Source: an uncultured Planctomycetales bacterium
GTDB lineage: Bacteria; Planctomycetota; Planctomycetia; Pirellulales; S012-138
Direction: 5' to 3'
Length of the DNA stretch: 64,000 nucleotides
NCBI GenBank assembly: GCA_937982665.1
Contig: CALJLD010000075.1
Location: forward strand, 29,301-93,300
The notes below the pieces were generated by a model, which did not search any database, was not told the origin of the DNA, and saw only the letters and a program-made list of their open reading frames with translations. Positions 17,890 to 27,099 of this stretch are shown one piece after another. Every line of letters begins with the position of its first letter. Positions within the stretch are counted from its first letter, which is position 1. A program made the position numbers and the translations under genes.

Positions 17890-18243
17890 TCAACGGCTGC
17901 CGTGCTCCACGACAATCGTTGTGCTGATTCCGCCGCGGGGCGTGAACGCTCCGGTCAGCTTCATCCACTTGGGCCGCACCACGCCGCAGATTTCGTCCAG
18001 AATGCGATTTGTGGCCGCCTCGTAGAAGATGCCTTCGTTGCGAAATTGTTGCAGATAGAGCTTCAGGCTCTTCAACTCAACGCACTCTTGGGCCGGAACG
18101 TAGAGAAACGTCAAAGTCCCGAAGTCAGGCTGGCCGGTCTTCGGACAGACCGAGGTGAACTCAGGACAGATGATTTCGATGGTGTAGTCCCTGCCCGGGT
18201 TGGGGTTGGGAAAAGTCTCCAGGGTGTCCGCAAAACTGCTCAT
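17890..18243 (-). CDS. queF: NADPH-dependent 7-cyano-7-deazaguanine reductase
   Basis: Reduces preQ0 to preQ1 in queuosine synthesis. At 117 residues it is the short unimodular type. The signature CPEFTSVCPKTGQPDFG is present, with catalytic Cys33 and Asp40 by family alignment; LKSLKLYLQQFRNEGIFYE matches the NADPH-binding region. It converges with the serine hydrolase gene, 19 bases apart. No other que gene is in the window. Confidence 0.96.
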   Translation of the reverse strand: MSSFADTLETFPNPNPGRDYTIEIICPEFTSVCPKTGQPDFGTLTFLYVPAQECVELKSLKLYLQQFRNEGIFYEAATNRILDEICGVVRPKWMKLTGAFTPRGGISTTIVVEHGSR

Positions 18244-18436
18244 TGAGTCAGGTCAGGATTGAAATGCGAGGGTGCGATGGATGCGTGGAACCTTGCCATG
18301 GCCGCAGGCAAGAAGACACAATGGTCTTTAGAGCTAGTGGTCTCAAGAGGTCCGAACGTCTTGAGAGCGTTGGCGCCATTGGAAACCGGCGCCGAGTTCT
18401 CATCATAGCCGTGCAACGCTGCCTGGGAAGATACGC

Positions 18437-19591
18437 ATGAACGCGACAAAGACAAAACCGCGTGCCGCGCTATTGTTGATGGCACTATTGTTGGGGTTCC
18501 TTGCACTCAGCGGATCAACAGCGTCCGCTGGCGAAATCCATCGGCTAGTGGTGGCCGGAAAGCTTGACGAGGTCAAAGCCTTGATCTCGGCGGAGCCGGA
18601 GACGGTCAACAGCCGTAACCTGGTGGATGAGACGCCGCTATTCATCGCGGCCAACCACGGTTTGACGGACATCGCCAAGTTGCTGTTGGAGAACGGCGCG
18701 AAAGTCGACCTGGCTGTCGATGGCTCGACTGCGCTGCAAACCGCGGCCGCGGAAGGGCATGCCGAGACGATTTCTGCGCTCTTGGCCGCCGGCGCAAACA
18801 TCAATCACGGTGACACCAATGGCGACACGGCTTTGCATCTGGCCGCATGGCTGGGGCACGCCGACGCTGTGAAAGCGTTGATTGGAGCCAAAGCTGATCT
18901 GACAGCTCAAGACGTGGACGCTGATACGGCTTTGCATTTGGCCGTGCAATCTGGCAGTGCCGAAGTTGTTGGCCATTTGCTGGAAGCCGGCGCCGACGTG
19001 AAGGCTAAAAACAAACTGGGATATACTCCGCTGCATGTGCCTGCGTTGCGAGGTGATGTGGCCGTGATTGAGTTGCTGGTCAAACATTCTGCCGACCTCA
19101 ACGCGCGAGACAACGGGGGCTACACGCCACTTCATGCGGCGGCCGCCAACGGTCAGCAGGAAGCGATTAAGAAGTTGTTGGCATTGGGCGCAACCAACGA
19201 CTTAATGGACTCCGACGGCTACACGCCGCTGCACCTGGCAACGATCGCGGCCGACGCTGAGATTGTCGAAGCGATGTTGACCGGCGGAGCTTCAGCGACA
19301 TCGGCCGACAACGAAGGCAACTCGCCCCTACACACGGCCATCTATTCGGGTCGCGGACGAATTGCGGAATTGTTAATCGAACACAAAGCCAACGTAAACC
19401 TGGCTAACAAGAAAGGTCAAACGCCACTGCACATTGCGGCCTATCGCAACAATGCCATCCTGGCGGAAAAACTCTTGGATGCCAGTGCCGACAAGCGCGC
19501 CAAAGACAGCAACGAGAAAACGGCGCTGGATATCGCTAAGGAGCGGAACGCGCTGGATGTAGTTGACTTGCTGGAGAACGGCCAACGGTAA
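18437..19591 (+). CDS. secreted ankyrin-repeat protein
   Basis: 384 residues. A signal peptide (MNATKTKPRAALLLMALLLG..., cleavage near ASAG) is followed almost entirely by about 10 consensus 33-residue ankyrin repeats plus an N-terminal cap; motifs such as DTALHLAAWLGHADAVKALI, GYTPLHAAAANGQQEAIKKL and GQTPLHIAAYRNNAILAEKL are easy to see. It would be a protein-binding scaffold outside the cytoplasmic membrane. A GGGAAG ribosome site precedes the ATG. The partner is unknown. Confidence 0.92.
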   Translation: MNATKTKPRAALLLMALLLGFLALSGSTASAGEIHRLVVAGKLDEVKALISAEPETVNSRNLVDETPLFIAANHGLTDIAKLLLENGAKVDLAVDGSTALQTAAAEGHAETISALLAAGANINHGDTNGDTALHLAAWLGHADAVKALIGAKADLTAQDVDADTALHLAVQSGSAEVVGHLLEAGADVKAKNKLGYTPLHVPALRGDVAVIELLVKHSADLNARDNGGYTPLHAAAANGQQEAIKKLLALGATNDLMDSDGYTPLHLATIAADAEIVEAMLTGGASATSADNEGNSPLHTAIYSGRGRIAELLIEHKANVNLANKKGQTPLHIAAYRNNAILAEKLLDASADKRAKDSNEKTALDIAKERNALDVVDLLENGQR

Positions 19592-19641
19592 TTGACCAGG
19601 AAGCTTGATCTTGCCTTCGCGATAAGTCGCTTCGCCAACTC

Positions 19642-20943
19642 ATGACGCTTCCTTTGCCGACAGAATTGCCAGGCGAGTTTGTGCTCAAAGCTCGTTATGT
19701 GTTCTCAAGCGATGCAGCCCCGCGAGAAGATGTCTGCCTGGCGATTGCCCAAGGGCATGTTGTTGAGATCGCTTCGCCAGACAGTTTCGCAGCAAACAGC
19801 GGCGCCGCATCAAACAAGTTTCCGGTTTATGACCTTGGGAATTGCGCGTTGATTCCCGGCTTGGTGAACGCCCACACGCACCTGGAGTTCAGCGAGATTC
19901 GCGCTCCATTGGGCGAGCCAGGCATGCCGCTCCCCGACTGGATTCGCCTGGTCATCGCGTGGCGGCAACAAAACGGCACGGATTCTATTACGCGTGCTTT
20001 GGCCGCCGGCTGGCAAGAATCCGTGCGAAGCGGCGCAACGGAGTTGGGTGAGATTTCCACACATGGTTGGAACGCGGCAGCACTTGCAGGCGTTCCGTTG
20101 AGAGTGACAGCGTTCCGCGAGTTGATCGCCACGGATCCCCAGCTTGCCGCAGAGCGAGTCACGTCAGCGGTCAAGGAAGCTGCCAAAGTTCCCTCGTCCG
20201 GCGAGTTGGCGTTGATGACTCCCGGGCTGAGTCCGCACGCGCCCTATTCGACAAGCATGGAGTTGGTTCAACAAACGGTCAAAGCCGCCGTGCATAAGGG
20301 CTGGCCGGTGGCCATCCACCTCGCGGAATCGCCGCAAGAGATCGAATACCTGGCCACAGGCGAAGGTCCCTTTCGCCAATTACTTGAGGAGCTTGGAGTT
20401 TGGCACACGGCCGCATTCGCTCCGCCGTCAAATCCGCTGGACTACTTGAAGATCCTCGCCGCCGCGCCGCACGCTTACGTCATCCATGGCAACTACTTGA
20501 GCGATGAAGAAGTTCGCTTCCTTGCGGATAATCGTGAGCGCATGACATTGGTTTATTGCCCTCGCACGCATGCGTACTTTGGGCATCAGGCGTACCCGCT
20601 TGCCAAGGTGATGGAATCGGGCGTTCGTTTGGCAATCGGCACGGACAGCCGCGCGTCAAATCCAGACTTGAACATCTTCGCGGAGTTGCAGTTTCTGGCG
20701 AGGCGAGCGGATGTCCCCCACGCGAAGATTCTGGAATGGGGTACCCAACCGCTGATCGCGAATTCTGAAGTTCGCGACGCCGGGCGAAGTCTGTCTGCCG
20801 GCTCTGTGGCTGACCTAGTGATTGTGGCCTTGCCGGAGCATCAAGTTGGCGATCCACTCGAATTGCTCTTTGCTGAAGAGAGCCGCGTTGCCGCGACCGT
20901 GATTGCAGGGCGACTCTTTCTCGCCGACAAGCCCACGGCCTGA
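19642..20943 (+). CDS. amidohydrolase family deaminase/hydrolase
   Basis: 433 residues of the metal-dependent amidohydrolase superfamily, closest in feel to the TrzN/ATZ and nucleoside-deaminase branch. Seen: ALIPGLVNAHTHLEFSEIR (metal HxH), SPHAPYSTS, the His of AIHLAESPQEIEYL, YVIHGNYLSDEE and the metal Asp in LAIGTDSRASNPDLNIF. Candidate activities include aminodeoxyfutalosine or adenosine-type deamination, but nothing in the window (no mqn genes) supports one. It lies 50 bases downstream of the ankyrin gene and converges with dprA. Confidence 0.85.
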   Translation: MTLPLPTELPGEFVLKARYVFSSDAAPREDVCLAIAQGHVVEIASPDSFAANSGAASNKFPVYDLGNCALIPGLVNAHTHLEFSEIRAPLGEPGMPLPDWIRLVIAWRQQNGTDSITRALAAGWQESVRSGATELGEISTHGWNAAALAGVPLRVTAFRELIATDPQLAAERVTSAVKEAAKVPSSGELALMTPGLSPHAPYSTSMELVQQTVKAAVHKGWPVAIHLAESPQEIEYLATGEGPFRQLLEELGVWHTAAFAPPSNPLDYLKILAAAPHAYVIHGNYLSDEEVRFLADNRERMTLVYCPRTHAYFGHQAYPLAKVMESGVRLAIGTDSRASNPDLNIFAELQFLARRADVPHAKILEWGTQPLIANSEVRDAGRSLSAGSVADLVIVALPEHQVGDPLELLFAEESRVAATVIAGRLFLADKPTA

Positions 20944-20970
20944 AGCAAAGCAACAACGTGCTGGACAACT

Positions 20971-22113
20971 TCAAACTCGGGCGACCAACTGCCCGCTCAA
21001 CCGTCGGACCAGTCGCCGCATCTCCAACACGCTGACAGTCGATAGCACCTGGTGAGCCGGCAAGCCGCTGGAGGTGACAATCTGGTCGATCGGCGTGGCG
21101 TCCGTTTCAATTTGCGCGAGTACCTGCCGCTCAAGATCGTTGAGCAAGAGCTCGCCAGGATGGTGCACGGTTTCGCCGGTTGCGGACTCTGCTGGCGCAA
21201 CCAGCGGACCTAACTCCTCAAGAATATCGTCGGGCGATTCGACCAGCCGCGCGCCGTCTCTCAACAGCGCATGGCATCCTCGCGCGACACGATTGTCAAC
21301 TCGACCCGGTAGTGCAAAGACATCTCGCCCTTGCTCCATTGCATGTCGGGCGGTGATCAAAGCGCCGCTTCGCGAAGCTGCCTCGATCACCAACACGCCC
21401 AACGACATCCCGCTGATGACACGATTGCGTTGCGGGAAGACGCCGCTGCGAGGCGCGGCCTTGGGCGGCGATTCCGAGATGACGGCCCCTTGTTGCGAAA
21501 TCTCTTCGGCCAGCCCTGCATGTTCCGGCGGATAGATGTTGCGAACACCGCTGGCCAAAACAGCGATTGTTCTTCCGCCAGCTTCCAAAGCTCCACGATG
21601 GGCCGCGCCGTCAATGCCCCGCGCCAACCCGCTGACAATTGTCAGCCCTGCTCGCGCAAGCCCTGCGGCCAATCGTTCGGCTTGTTCCAGTCCATAACGC
21701 GTGGCATGCCGCGTGCCGACGATGGCAATCGCCAGCGCGTCGGGCGGTTGCAATTCGCCTCGAACAAACAGCACTCCAGGTGGGTCATGAATTTCCTGGA
21801 GCGGACGGGGGTACCCATCATCATGTTGTGTGATGATTTGCGTGCCGCTGGACTCGCATTCGGCAATCAGCTGCTGAACGTTGATTTCATCGGGCGCAGC
21901 TGAGATAGCGGATGCGAGTTTTGCGCCGACTCCGGATGTTTCTCGCAGGGCTGACTGCGTCGCCTGAAACACAGCCTTGGCTGTGCCAAAGCGGTCCAGC
22001 AAAGCTTGCCGGATTCTTGGCCCCACGCCGGAGACCAACGCCAGCCTCAACACATGTTCCAATTCGGCCTGTGGCGGCGTTTGGTCCGCGGATTGGGCCG
22101 AGTCAGCGTTCAT
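20971..22113 (-). CDS. dprA: DNA-processing protein DprA
   Basis: Loads RecA on incoming single-stranded DNA during transformation. 380 residues: an N-terminal helix-hairpin-helix-like region (VSGVGPRIRQALLDRF, SGVGAKLASAI), a Rossmann-like core with AIVGTRHATRYG, SGLARGIDGAAHRGAL, AVLASGVRNIYPPEH, FPQRNRVISGMS and EAASRSGALITARHA, then a C-terminal winged helix (about 320-380). All the motifs of an intact member are present. The start is ATG at 22113. Confidence 0.95.
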   Translation of the reverse strand: MNADSAQSADQTPPQAELEHVLRLALVSGVGPRIRQALLDRFGTAKAVFQATQSALRETSGVGAKLASAISAAPDEINVQQLIAECESSGTQIITQHDDGYPRPLQEIHDPPGVLFVRGELQPPDALAIAIVGTRHATRYGLEQAERLAAGLARAGLTIVSGLARGIDGAAHRGALEAGGRTIAVLASGVRNIYPPEHAGLAEEISQQGAVISESPPKAAPRSGVFPQRNRVISGMSLGVLVIEAASRSGALITARHAMEQGRDVFALPGRVDNRVARGCHALLRDGARLVESPDDILEELGPLVAPAESATGETVHHPGELLLNDLERQVLAQIETDATPIDQIVTSSGLPAHQVLSTVSVLEMRRLVRRLSGQLVARV

Positions 22114-22171
22114 ATGGCCCCGGATGCGCGGCGGAATGGCGGCAATTGAGAGACTTTTGCGAATATCCTAA

Positions 22172-22204
22172 CAAAAAACGAGCCGGGTTCACCGCCAACC
22201 CGGC
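22172..22204 (-). terminator. Rho-independent terminator after mnmG
   Basis: Read on the minus strand, GCCGGGTT, a 7-base loop and AACCCGGC form a perfect 8-bp GC-rich stem followed by TCGTTTTTTGT. It lies about 190 bases after the mnmG stop and before dprA, so it separates the two transcripts. Confidence 0.75.
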
Positions 22205-22396
22205 CCGCTGGAGTAACGTCAGTTGCCCGACGCCACTGTACGACAGATGCCAAGATTTGTGGGGGAAATCATGGCACCAGTTTTATCCAATACTCTCAAC
22301 CCCGCCTTGTCCGCCGGGTTTCGCAATTCGCGAAAATTTTCTCGCTGTCCACGGCGGAGCACGTGGTTTCTCAGCAAAAAACCCATGTTTGGGCAA

Positions 22397-24217
22397 TCAA
22401 CCGCGCAGATGGACCAGCAACACGGCAATATCCGCTGGAGTGATTCCGCTGATCCGACCAGCCTGATCGAGGTCAGATGGCTGGAATTTGGTGAGTTTTT
22501 CCTGGGCTTCCATGCGAAGGTGCGGAACGCGCGCATAGTCAAAATTGTCTGGAATGCGTTTGGCCGCCATTCGCAGATGCCGTTCGACCTCCTGCTGCTG
22601 CCGGTTGATGTAACCCGCATACTTGACGTCGTTTTCCACCTGCATGGCAATCTCAGCTGGCACGGATTCAAATTCCGGACGCACAGCGACGAGATCGGAC
22701 CAAGAAATCTCGGAGCGGCGGAGGAACTTGGTCAATGTCACGTCATCGTGTCGCAGGGAGTCGAGGGTAGCCATCATTTGCTTGATCTGGGCTTCCTTCG
22801 CCTTCAACCGTTCCGCACGAGCTGTGTCCGCCAGACCAATTTCCGCGGCCAGCGACGTTAGCCGCCGATCGGCATTGTCATGCCGCAGCGACAGCCGATA
22901 TTCGGCACGACTGGTGAACATGCGATACGGCTCATCAACACCGCTGGTGACCAGATCATCAATCAGCACTCCGATGTACGCCTGGTCTCGGCGGAGTACA
23001 AACGGTTCTTTATTTGCCACTGCCAACGCGGCGTTGGCCCCGGCCATCAAACCTTGGGCGGCCGCTTCTTCGTAGCCTGTGGTGCCGTTGATTTGTCCCG
23101 CGAAGTACAACCCGGCAATACGTTTAGTTTCCAGCGTGGAGAAGAGTTGCTCCGGAGGGCAGAAATCATATTCCACGGCATAGCCGTAGCGCATGATCTG
23201 CGCCTTCTCCAGCCCTGGGATGTGCCGGAAGATCTCGTCCTGAACATCGCGAGGCAAACTGGTGGAGACGCCGTTGACGTAGAACTCTTGCGTGGACCGC
23301 CCCTCCGGCTCCAGGAAGATTTGATGGCTTTCCTTCTCCGCAAATCGCACGACTTTGTCTTCGATCGAAGGACAATACCGCGGCCCAGTTGTGTGAATCT
23401 GTCCGGAGTACATCGGCGCGCGGTCCAGGTTCGCGCGAATCAAATCGTGAACGGCGTTGTTGGTATGTGTGATCCAGCAAGGCATCTGCTCTTGCGCCAA
23501 TTGATCCGTCAGGAATGAGAACGCCTGGGGTTGTTCATCGCCGGGTTGTCGCTCAATGCGATCAAAGTCGATGCTGCGGCCATTGAGCCTTGGCGGTGTT
23601 CCGGTCTTGAAACGGTCCAATGCAAAGCCCAATCTCTTGAGCGCGCCGGAGATTCCGCTGGTTGTTCCTTCACCGGCGCGGCCACCGGAAGACTTTGCTT
23701 CGCCGGTGTGCATCACGGCTTGCAGAAAAGTGCCGGTTGTCAGCACTACAGCCGGCGCGCGATAGATTGCGTCACCACGAACGCGAACGCCCGTTGCCCT
23801 GGGTTTTGCCTGGGACTCATCGACAAGGATGTCTTCAACAACTTCTTGCCGCAGCGCGAGGTTGGGCTGTTCCTCGACCAGGCGCTTGATCTCTTGCTGA
23901 TAACCTTTCTTATCGGCTTGCGCGCGAGGGCTGTGCATGGCTGGCCCTTTGCGACGATTAAGCAGCCGGAACTGAATGCCTGTCGCGTCGGTCGCCAACC
24001 CCATCAATCCGCCCAAGGCGTCCACTTCGCGAGCGATCTGCCCTTTGGCCACTCCGCCAATGGCCGGGTTGCAGCTCATCTGGCCGACAGTATCAAGATT
24101 TGTCGTCAACAACGCCGTCTTCGCGCCAAGTCGCGCGGCAGCGCAGGCTGCTTCCGTGCCGGCATGCCCAGCGCCGACAACGATCACGTCGTATTCGTAT
24201 TGGATGGCGTCTGGCAT
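22397..24217 (-). CDS. mnmG: tRNA uridine-5-carboxymethylaminomethyl(34) synthesis enzyme MnmG
   Basis: The FAD-dependent subunit that, with MnmE, modifies the wobble uridine of several tRNAs. 606 residues, slightly short of typical. Seen: FAD motif VVGAGHAGTEAACAAARLGA, SCNPAIGGVAKGQIAREVDA, LRPEF-region analogue LTTGTFLQAVMHTGE, GPRYCPSIEDKVVRF and the C-terminal VTSGVDEPYRMFTSRAEYRL. All are strongly conserved GidA signatures. MnmE is not in the window. Confidence 0.97.
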   Translation of the reverse strand: MPDAIQYEYDVIVVGAGHAGTEAACAAARLGAKTALLTTNLDTVGQMSCNPAIGGVAKGQIAREVDALGGLMGLATDATGIQFRLLNRRKGPAMHSPRAQADKKGYQQEIKRLVEEQPNLALRQEVVEDILVDESQAKPRATGVRVRGDAIYRAPAVVLTTGTFLQAVMHTGEAKSSGGRAGEGTTSGISGALKRLGFALDRFKTGTPPRLNGRSIDFDRIERQPGDEQPQAFSFLTDQLAQEQMPCWITHTNNAVHDLIRANLDRAPMYSGQIHTTGPRYCPSIEDKVVRFAEKESHQIFLEPEGRSTQEFYVNGVSTSLPRDVQDEIFRHIPGLEKAQIMRYGYAVEYDFCPPEQLFSTLETKRIAGLYFAGQINGTTGYEEAAAQGLMAGANAALAVANKEPFVLRRDQAYIGVLIDDLVTSGVDEPYRMFTSRAEYRLSLRHDNADRRLTSLAAEIGLADTARAERLKAKEAQIKQMMATLDSLRHDDVTLTKFLRRSEISWSDLVAVRPEFESVPAEIAMQVENDVKYAGYINRQQQEVERHLRMAAKRIPDNFDYARVPHLRMEAQEKLTKFQPSDLDQAGRISGITPADIAVLLVHLRG

Positions 24218-24367
24218 GCTTCTCGCGAGCGGGGTGAATGATCAGACCATTCACAATACGCGAGAGGGCGCCATCACAAAAGGTGCGGCTTGAAAGGTGC
24301 GACAAAGACGCAATGGCAGCGCCGATTGCCGTGCCGCAAACGGAACGTGCGATTCTGTAGCCTGGGG

Positions 24368-25066
24368 TCAATCCACAAAGCCAAACGACTGGGCCAGCGA
24401 CCGCTGTCGCTGCGGAACATCCTCGCCTTTGGCGAATCTTCGCCAGGCGTCGGCGTCATCGGCATAGTATCGACCTGTGACGCCCTCCAGTGCGGCCAAC
24501 GTCAGGTTCCGCGTGGCCGGATCTTTGTCTTCCAGCGCAATCACCAAGGCTCCAACCACCGCGTATGGGTTTGCCGCATCTCGCTGGATGCCTTGCAAGG
24601 CGCGGATGGCCGCATGCCGCACATCCTGCTCGCGCTCGTTTCGCAGCACGGATTCCAATTCGCTGATGGAGTTCTCACCGCCGCGGATTCCCCAGCCTTC
24701 GCAAGCGGCAATTCGCACACTGGCGTTCGCGTCGCTCTTGGCTTCATGCAAGATGCGCTCGGCAGTCTGCGTGCGGAAATGCCCCAACGCTCGCACCGCT
24801 TCTCGGCGAATCATCGGATCGCCATCGGCCAGCTCGGTGTTATAAGCCTGGGCGAGCTGCGCGGCGAAGTTGGCCTGTTCCTGCGGCGAGTAGTTGTCTG
24901 CTGCCGCGCCCCAAGCGCGGAACTTCTCCATCCGCACCGATGGCGATTCAATCAGCTTCTCCTCAGGCTCTTCCCGCCAAAACTCCCAAGGCGGAGACCA
25001 TTCCGTGCAGCCGCTGGCAGCGACGACAAGGGTCACGGCGATGAGGATTCTCGGTGCATACCGCAT
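24368..25066 (-). CDS. HEAT-repeat lipoprotein
   Basis: The start MRYAPRILIAVTLVVAASGC gives a lipoprotein signal with lipobox AASGC. The mature 200-odd residues contain HEAT-like repeats (MIRREAVRALGHFR, SVRIAACEGWGIRGG, DVRHAAIRALQGIQ, ATRNLTLAALEGVTG). It is probably a membrane-attached protein-binding scaffold. Upstream in-frame codons exist but lack a signal peptide. It precedes mnmG on the same strand, with 150 bases between. Confidence 0.82.
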   Translation of the reverse strand: MRYAPRILIAVTLVVAASGCTEWSPPWEFWREEPEEKLIESPSVRMEKFRAWGAAADNYSPQEQANFAAQLAQAYNTELADGDPMIRREAVRALGHFRTQTAERILHEAKSDANASVRIAACEGWGIRGGENSISELESVLRNEREQDVRHAAIRALQGIQRDAANPYAVVGALVIALEDKDPATRNLTLAALEGVTGRYYADDADAWRRFAKGEDVPQRQRSLAQSFGFVD

Positions 25067-25289
25067 GATGATTGCTCTGCAGTTGATGCTAGCGCGCGAC
25101 GGTCCGCGCGCAACTGGTGATCGAAGGCCGCGGGACCGTAGCAAAATCCCATTTGGCAAACCAGACGAGTTCAGCCGCTCAAGAACACCAACTTGTCGCC
25201 GCCGGTTTCGCTTTCACCTATATTGAAACTGATGTTCGGTCATGCTCAGGCGGCCCAGAACAACCAACCAACAATTGGGGAGTAAATCG

Positions 25290-26885
25290 ATGAACCAGCG
25301 CGCTTGTTGGAATTTCGCCTGGGTTGTCGTTGCGCTCATGCTGGCAATTCCTGCATCCGGCCAGGAGCTTGCCATCCTTGATACTGACGGCGATGGCCTT
25401 TCCGATTTCCACGAAACCCACAAGCACCTGACCGATCCCGCCAAGGCGGACTCCGACGGCGATGGCATCCCTGATGGCGATTGGCGAGAGCGCCGTGAGT
25501 TCACGTATACCGTTCGCGCGGTTATGCATGTCATCAAGCCGATCAACGCGGAAACGCTGACCGATGACTACCAGGATGGCCGTGTGCTGGACGAACACAA
25601 GGACTACGTCGAGATCGAAGTCATTCTCTATCCGTTCAACACCGTTGCTGATGCCATCAAGGACGATGCGTCACCCGGCGGCGCGGACTTGCAAGACTAT
25701 CTTCGCCCAGGGCCAACAACCAATTGGGACGCGGCGATGGCCCAGCAACTCCGTGACGACCTGGCCACAGGGGGCATTGATCTCGACAAGCTTTCCGACT
25801 CGGAGAAAGCCGCGCAGCTCGCGCAATTCTTGATGCAGCGCGTTAACAGCGAGGACAGCTTTACCACGTTTGCTGTTGAGTTTGAGAACGGCCAACCAAT
25901 TGTCCCGGAGATCTTTCAGCAAGGCTGGAAGCAAGAGCTCGCGGAGCGGAACCGCACCATGGAAGAACAATTCAACCACGAGCTACTTGGCAAAGGGATG
26001 TACCAGAACCAAACGATGGGCTCTTGCACATCCGCCGCGATTTACCTTTCCACAGGCATGAAAGCCGCCGGCATCCCCGCGCGTTCCATCATCTGTACGC
26101 CGGTCACAGATGGCAGTGATTCCCACGAGCGCTCGCTCATCAAGAACTTGACCAATCATCGGGTGCGGCGAATTGTCGAGCGGGCCCATCAACGCCATGG
26201 GCGGTCTTGGGCGTCCCACACCTTCAACGAAGTTTGGATCAATGGCCGCTGGCGAAGGTTGAACTACAACCGCCTGGGACAGAATATTCTCGACGAAACT
26301 TACCTCGGCCTGATGGTTCACGTGAACACTTATCGCGATCATGCCGACGCTGGCCTTTCCGCCTGGGGACGGAGAAACGCTGGCGATAAGAACGACGTCT
26401 GCGGAAACTCAAATCCGTATTCCTGCGTTTCGCTTTCGGACAAGTTTGGACCCTACTGCAAGCTGGAGAACCCTCCGGCGGAAGCGGCACTCGCGCAATT
26501 GACCATCGAGAAAACCTATTGGTATCACGAGCAGGGTGACAATCCCCGCGTCACCACGGAGTTGCAAGACCCTGAAACGGCCGGCCATCTGTTCCTTGTC
26601 GTCAAGGAAGAAGCTTCGCTCGATGACTATTCCGAATTCTTCAATGCCGTGGAAAAGACATTCGCGCTCATCACAGAGGGCGAAGAGCCGGTCATCGGGT
26701 TCGCCTCGCGCGGATGTTGGATTGACTCCAGCCGCGGGGTCCGCGACTTCTACATCTACATTCCGCCGGAACAGTACGAGAAACTGATCTCAGGCAAGAC
26801 GTATCGCCTGGTGGGGAACAAATCCGATGCCGCACAAAAGTGGGCGATCGCCGATGGGCTGAAGATTGTACCACCCACGAAGTGA
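25290..26885 (+). CDS. secreted transglutaminase-like protein with Ca-binding repeats
   Basis: 531 residues. The start ATG at 25290 follows GGGGAG and opens a signal peptide (MNQRACWNFAWVVVALMLAI, cleavage near ASGQ). Two thrombospondin type 3/dockerin-like calcium loops follow at once: DTDGDGLSD (31-39) and DSDGDGIPDGD (54-64). The transglutaminase-like core has Cys246 in MGSCTSAAIYLST, His310 in ASHTFNEVWINGRW and Asn327/Asn325 as the likely third residue. This could be a protease, amidase or cross-linking enzyme acting on the envelope. The pairing of calcium repeats directly before the fold is unusual in my experience. Confidence 0.8.
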   Translation: MNQRACWNFAWVVVALMLAIPASGQELAILDTDGDGLSDFHETHKHLTDPAKADSDGDGIPDGDWRERREFTYTVRAVMHVIKPINAETLTDDYQDGRVLDEHKDYVEIEVILYPFNTVADAIKDDASPGGADLQDYLRPGPTTNWDAAMAQQLRDDLATGGIDLDKLSDSEKAAQLAQFLMQRVNSEDSFTTFAVEFENGQPIVPEIFQQGWKQELAERNRTMEEQFNHELLGKGMYQNQTMGSCTSAAIYLSTGMKAAGIPARSIICTPVTDGSDSHERSLIKNLTNHRVRRIVERAHQRHGRSWASHTFNEVWINGRWRRLNYNRLGQNILDETYLGLMVHVNTYRDHADAGLSAWGRRNAGDKNDVCGNSNPYSCVSLSDKFGPYCKLENPPAEAALAQLTIEKTYWYHEQGDNPRVTTELQDPETAGHLFLVVKEEASLDDYSEFFNAVEKTFALITEGEEPVIGFASRGCWIDSSRGVRDFYIYIPPEQYEKLISGKTYRLVGNKSDAAQKWAIADGLKIVPPTK

Positions 26886-27099
26886 CGGCCATTTTGCCTG
26901 CTGATCAAAACGGCCCTGGATCGGCAGATCATCGCCAAAATCTCCGTGACAAGTATCTCCCGGTGACAAAATCTTTGTGGCGAAATCTTTGTGATATGCG
27001 CGTAGGAATCTCGCCCTACGCCAGTGAGGCATTCCGCACCTGCAGATATACAGCGGGGCGAGACATCCCAGACAGCGCATTTCTCCTGGAGGCCCAGCG

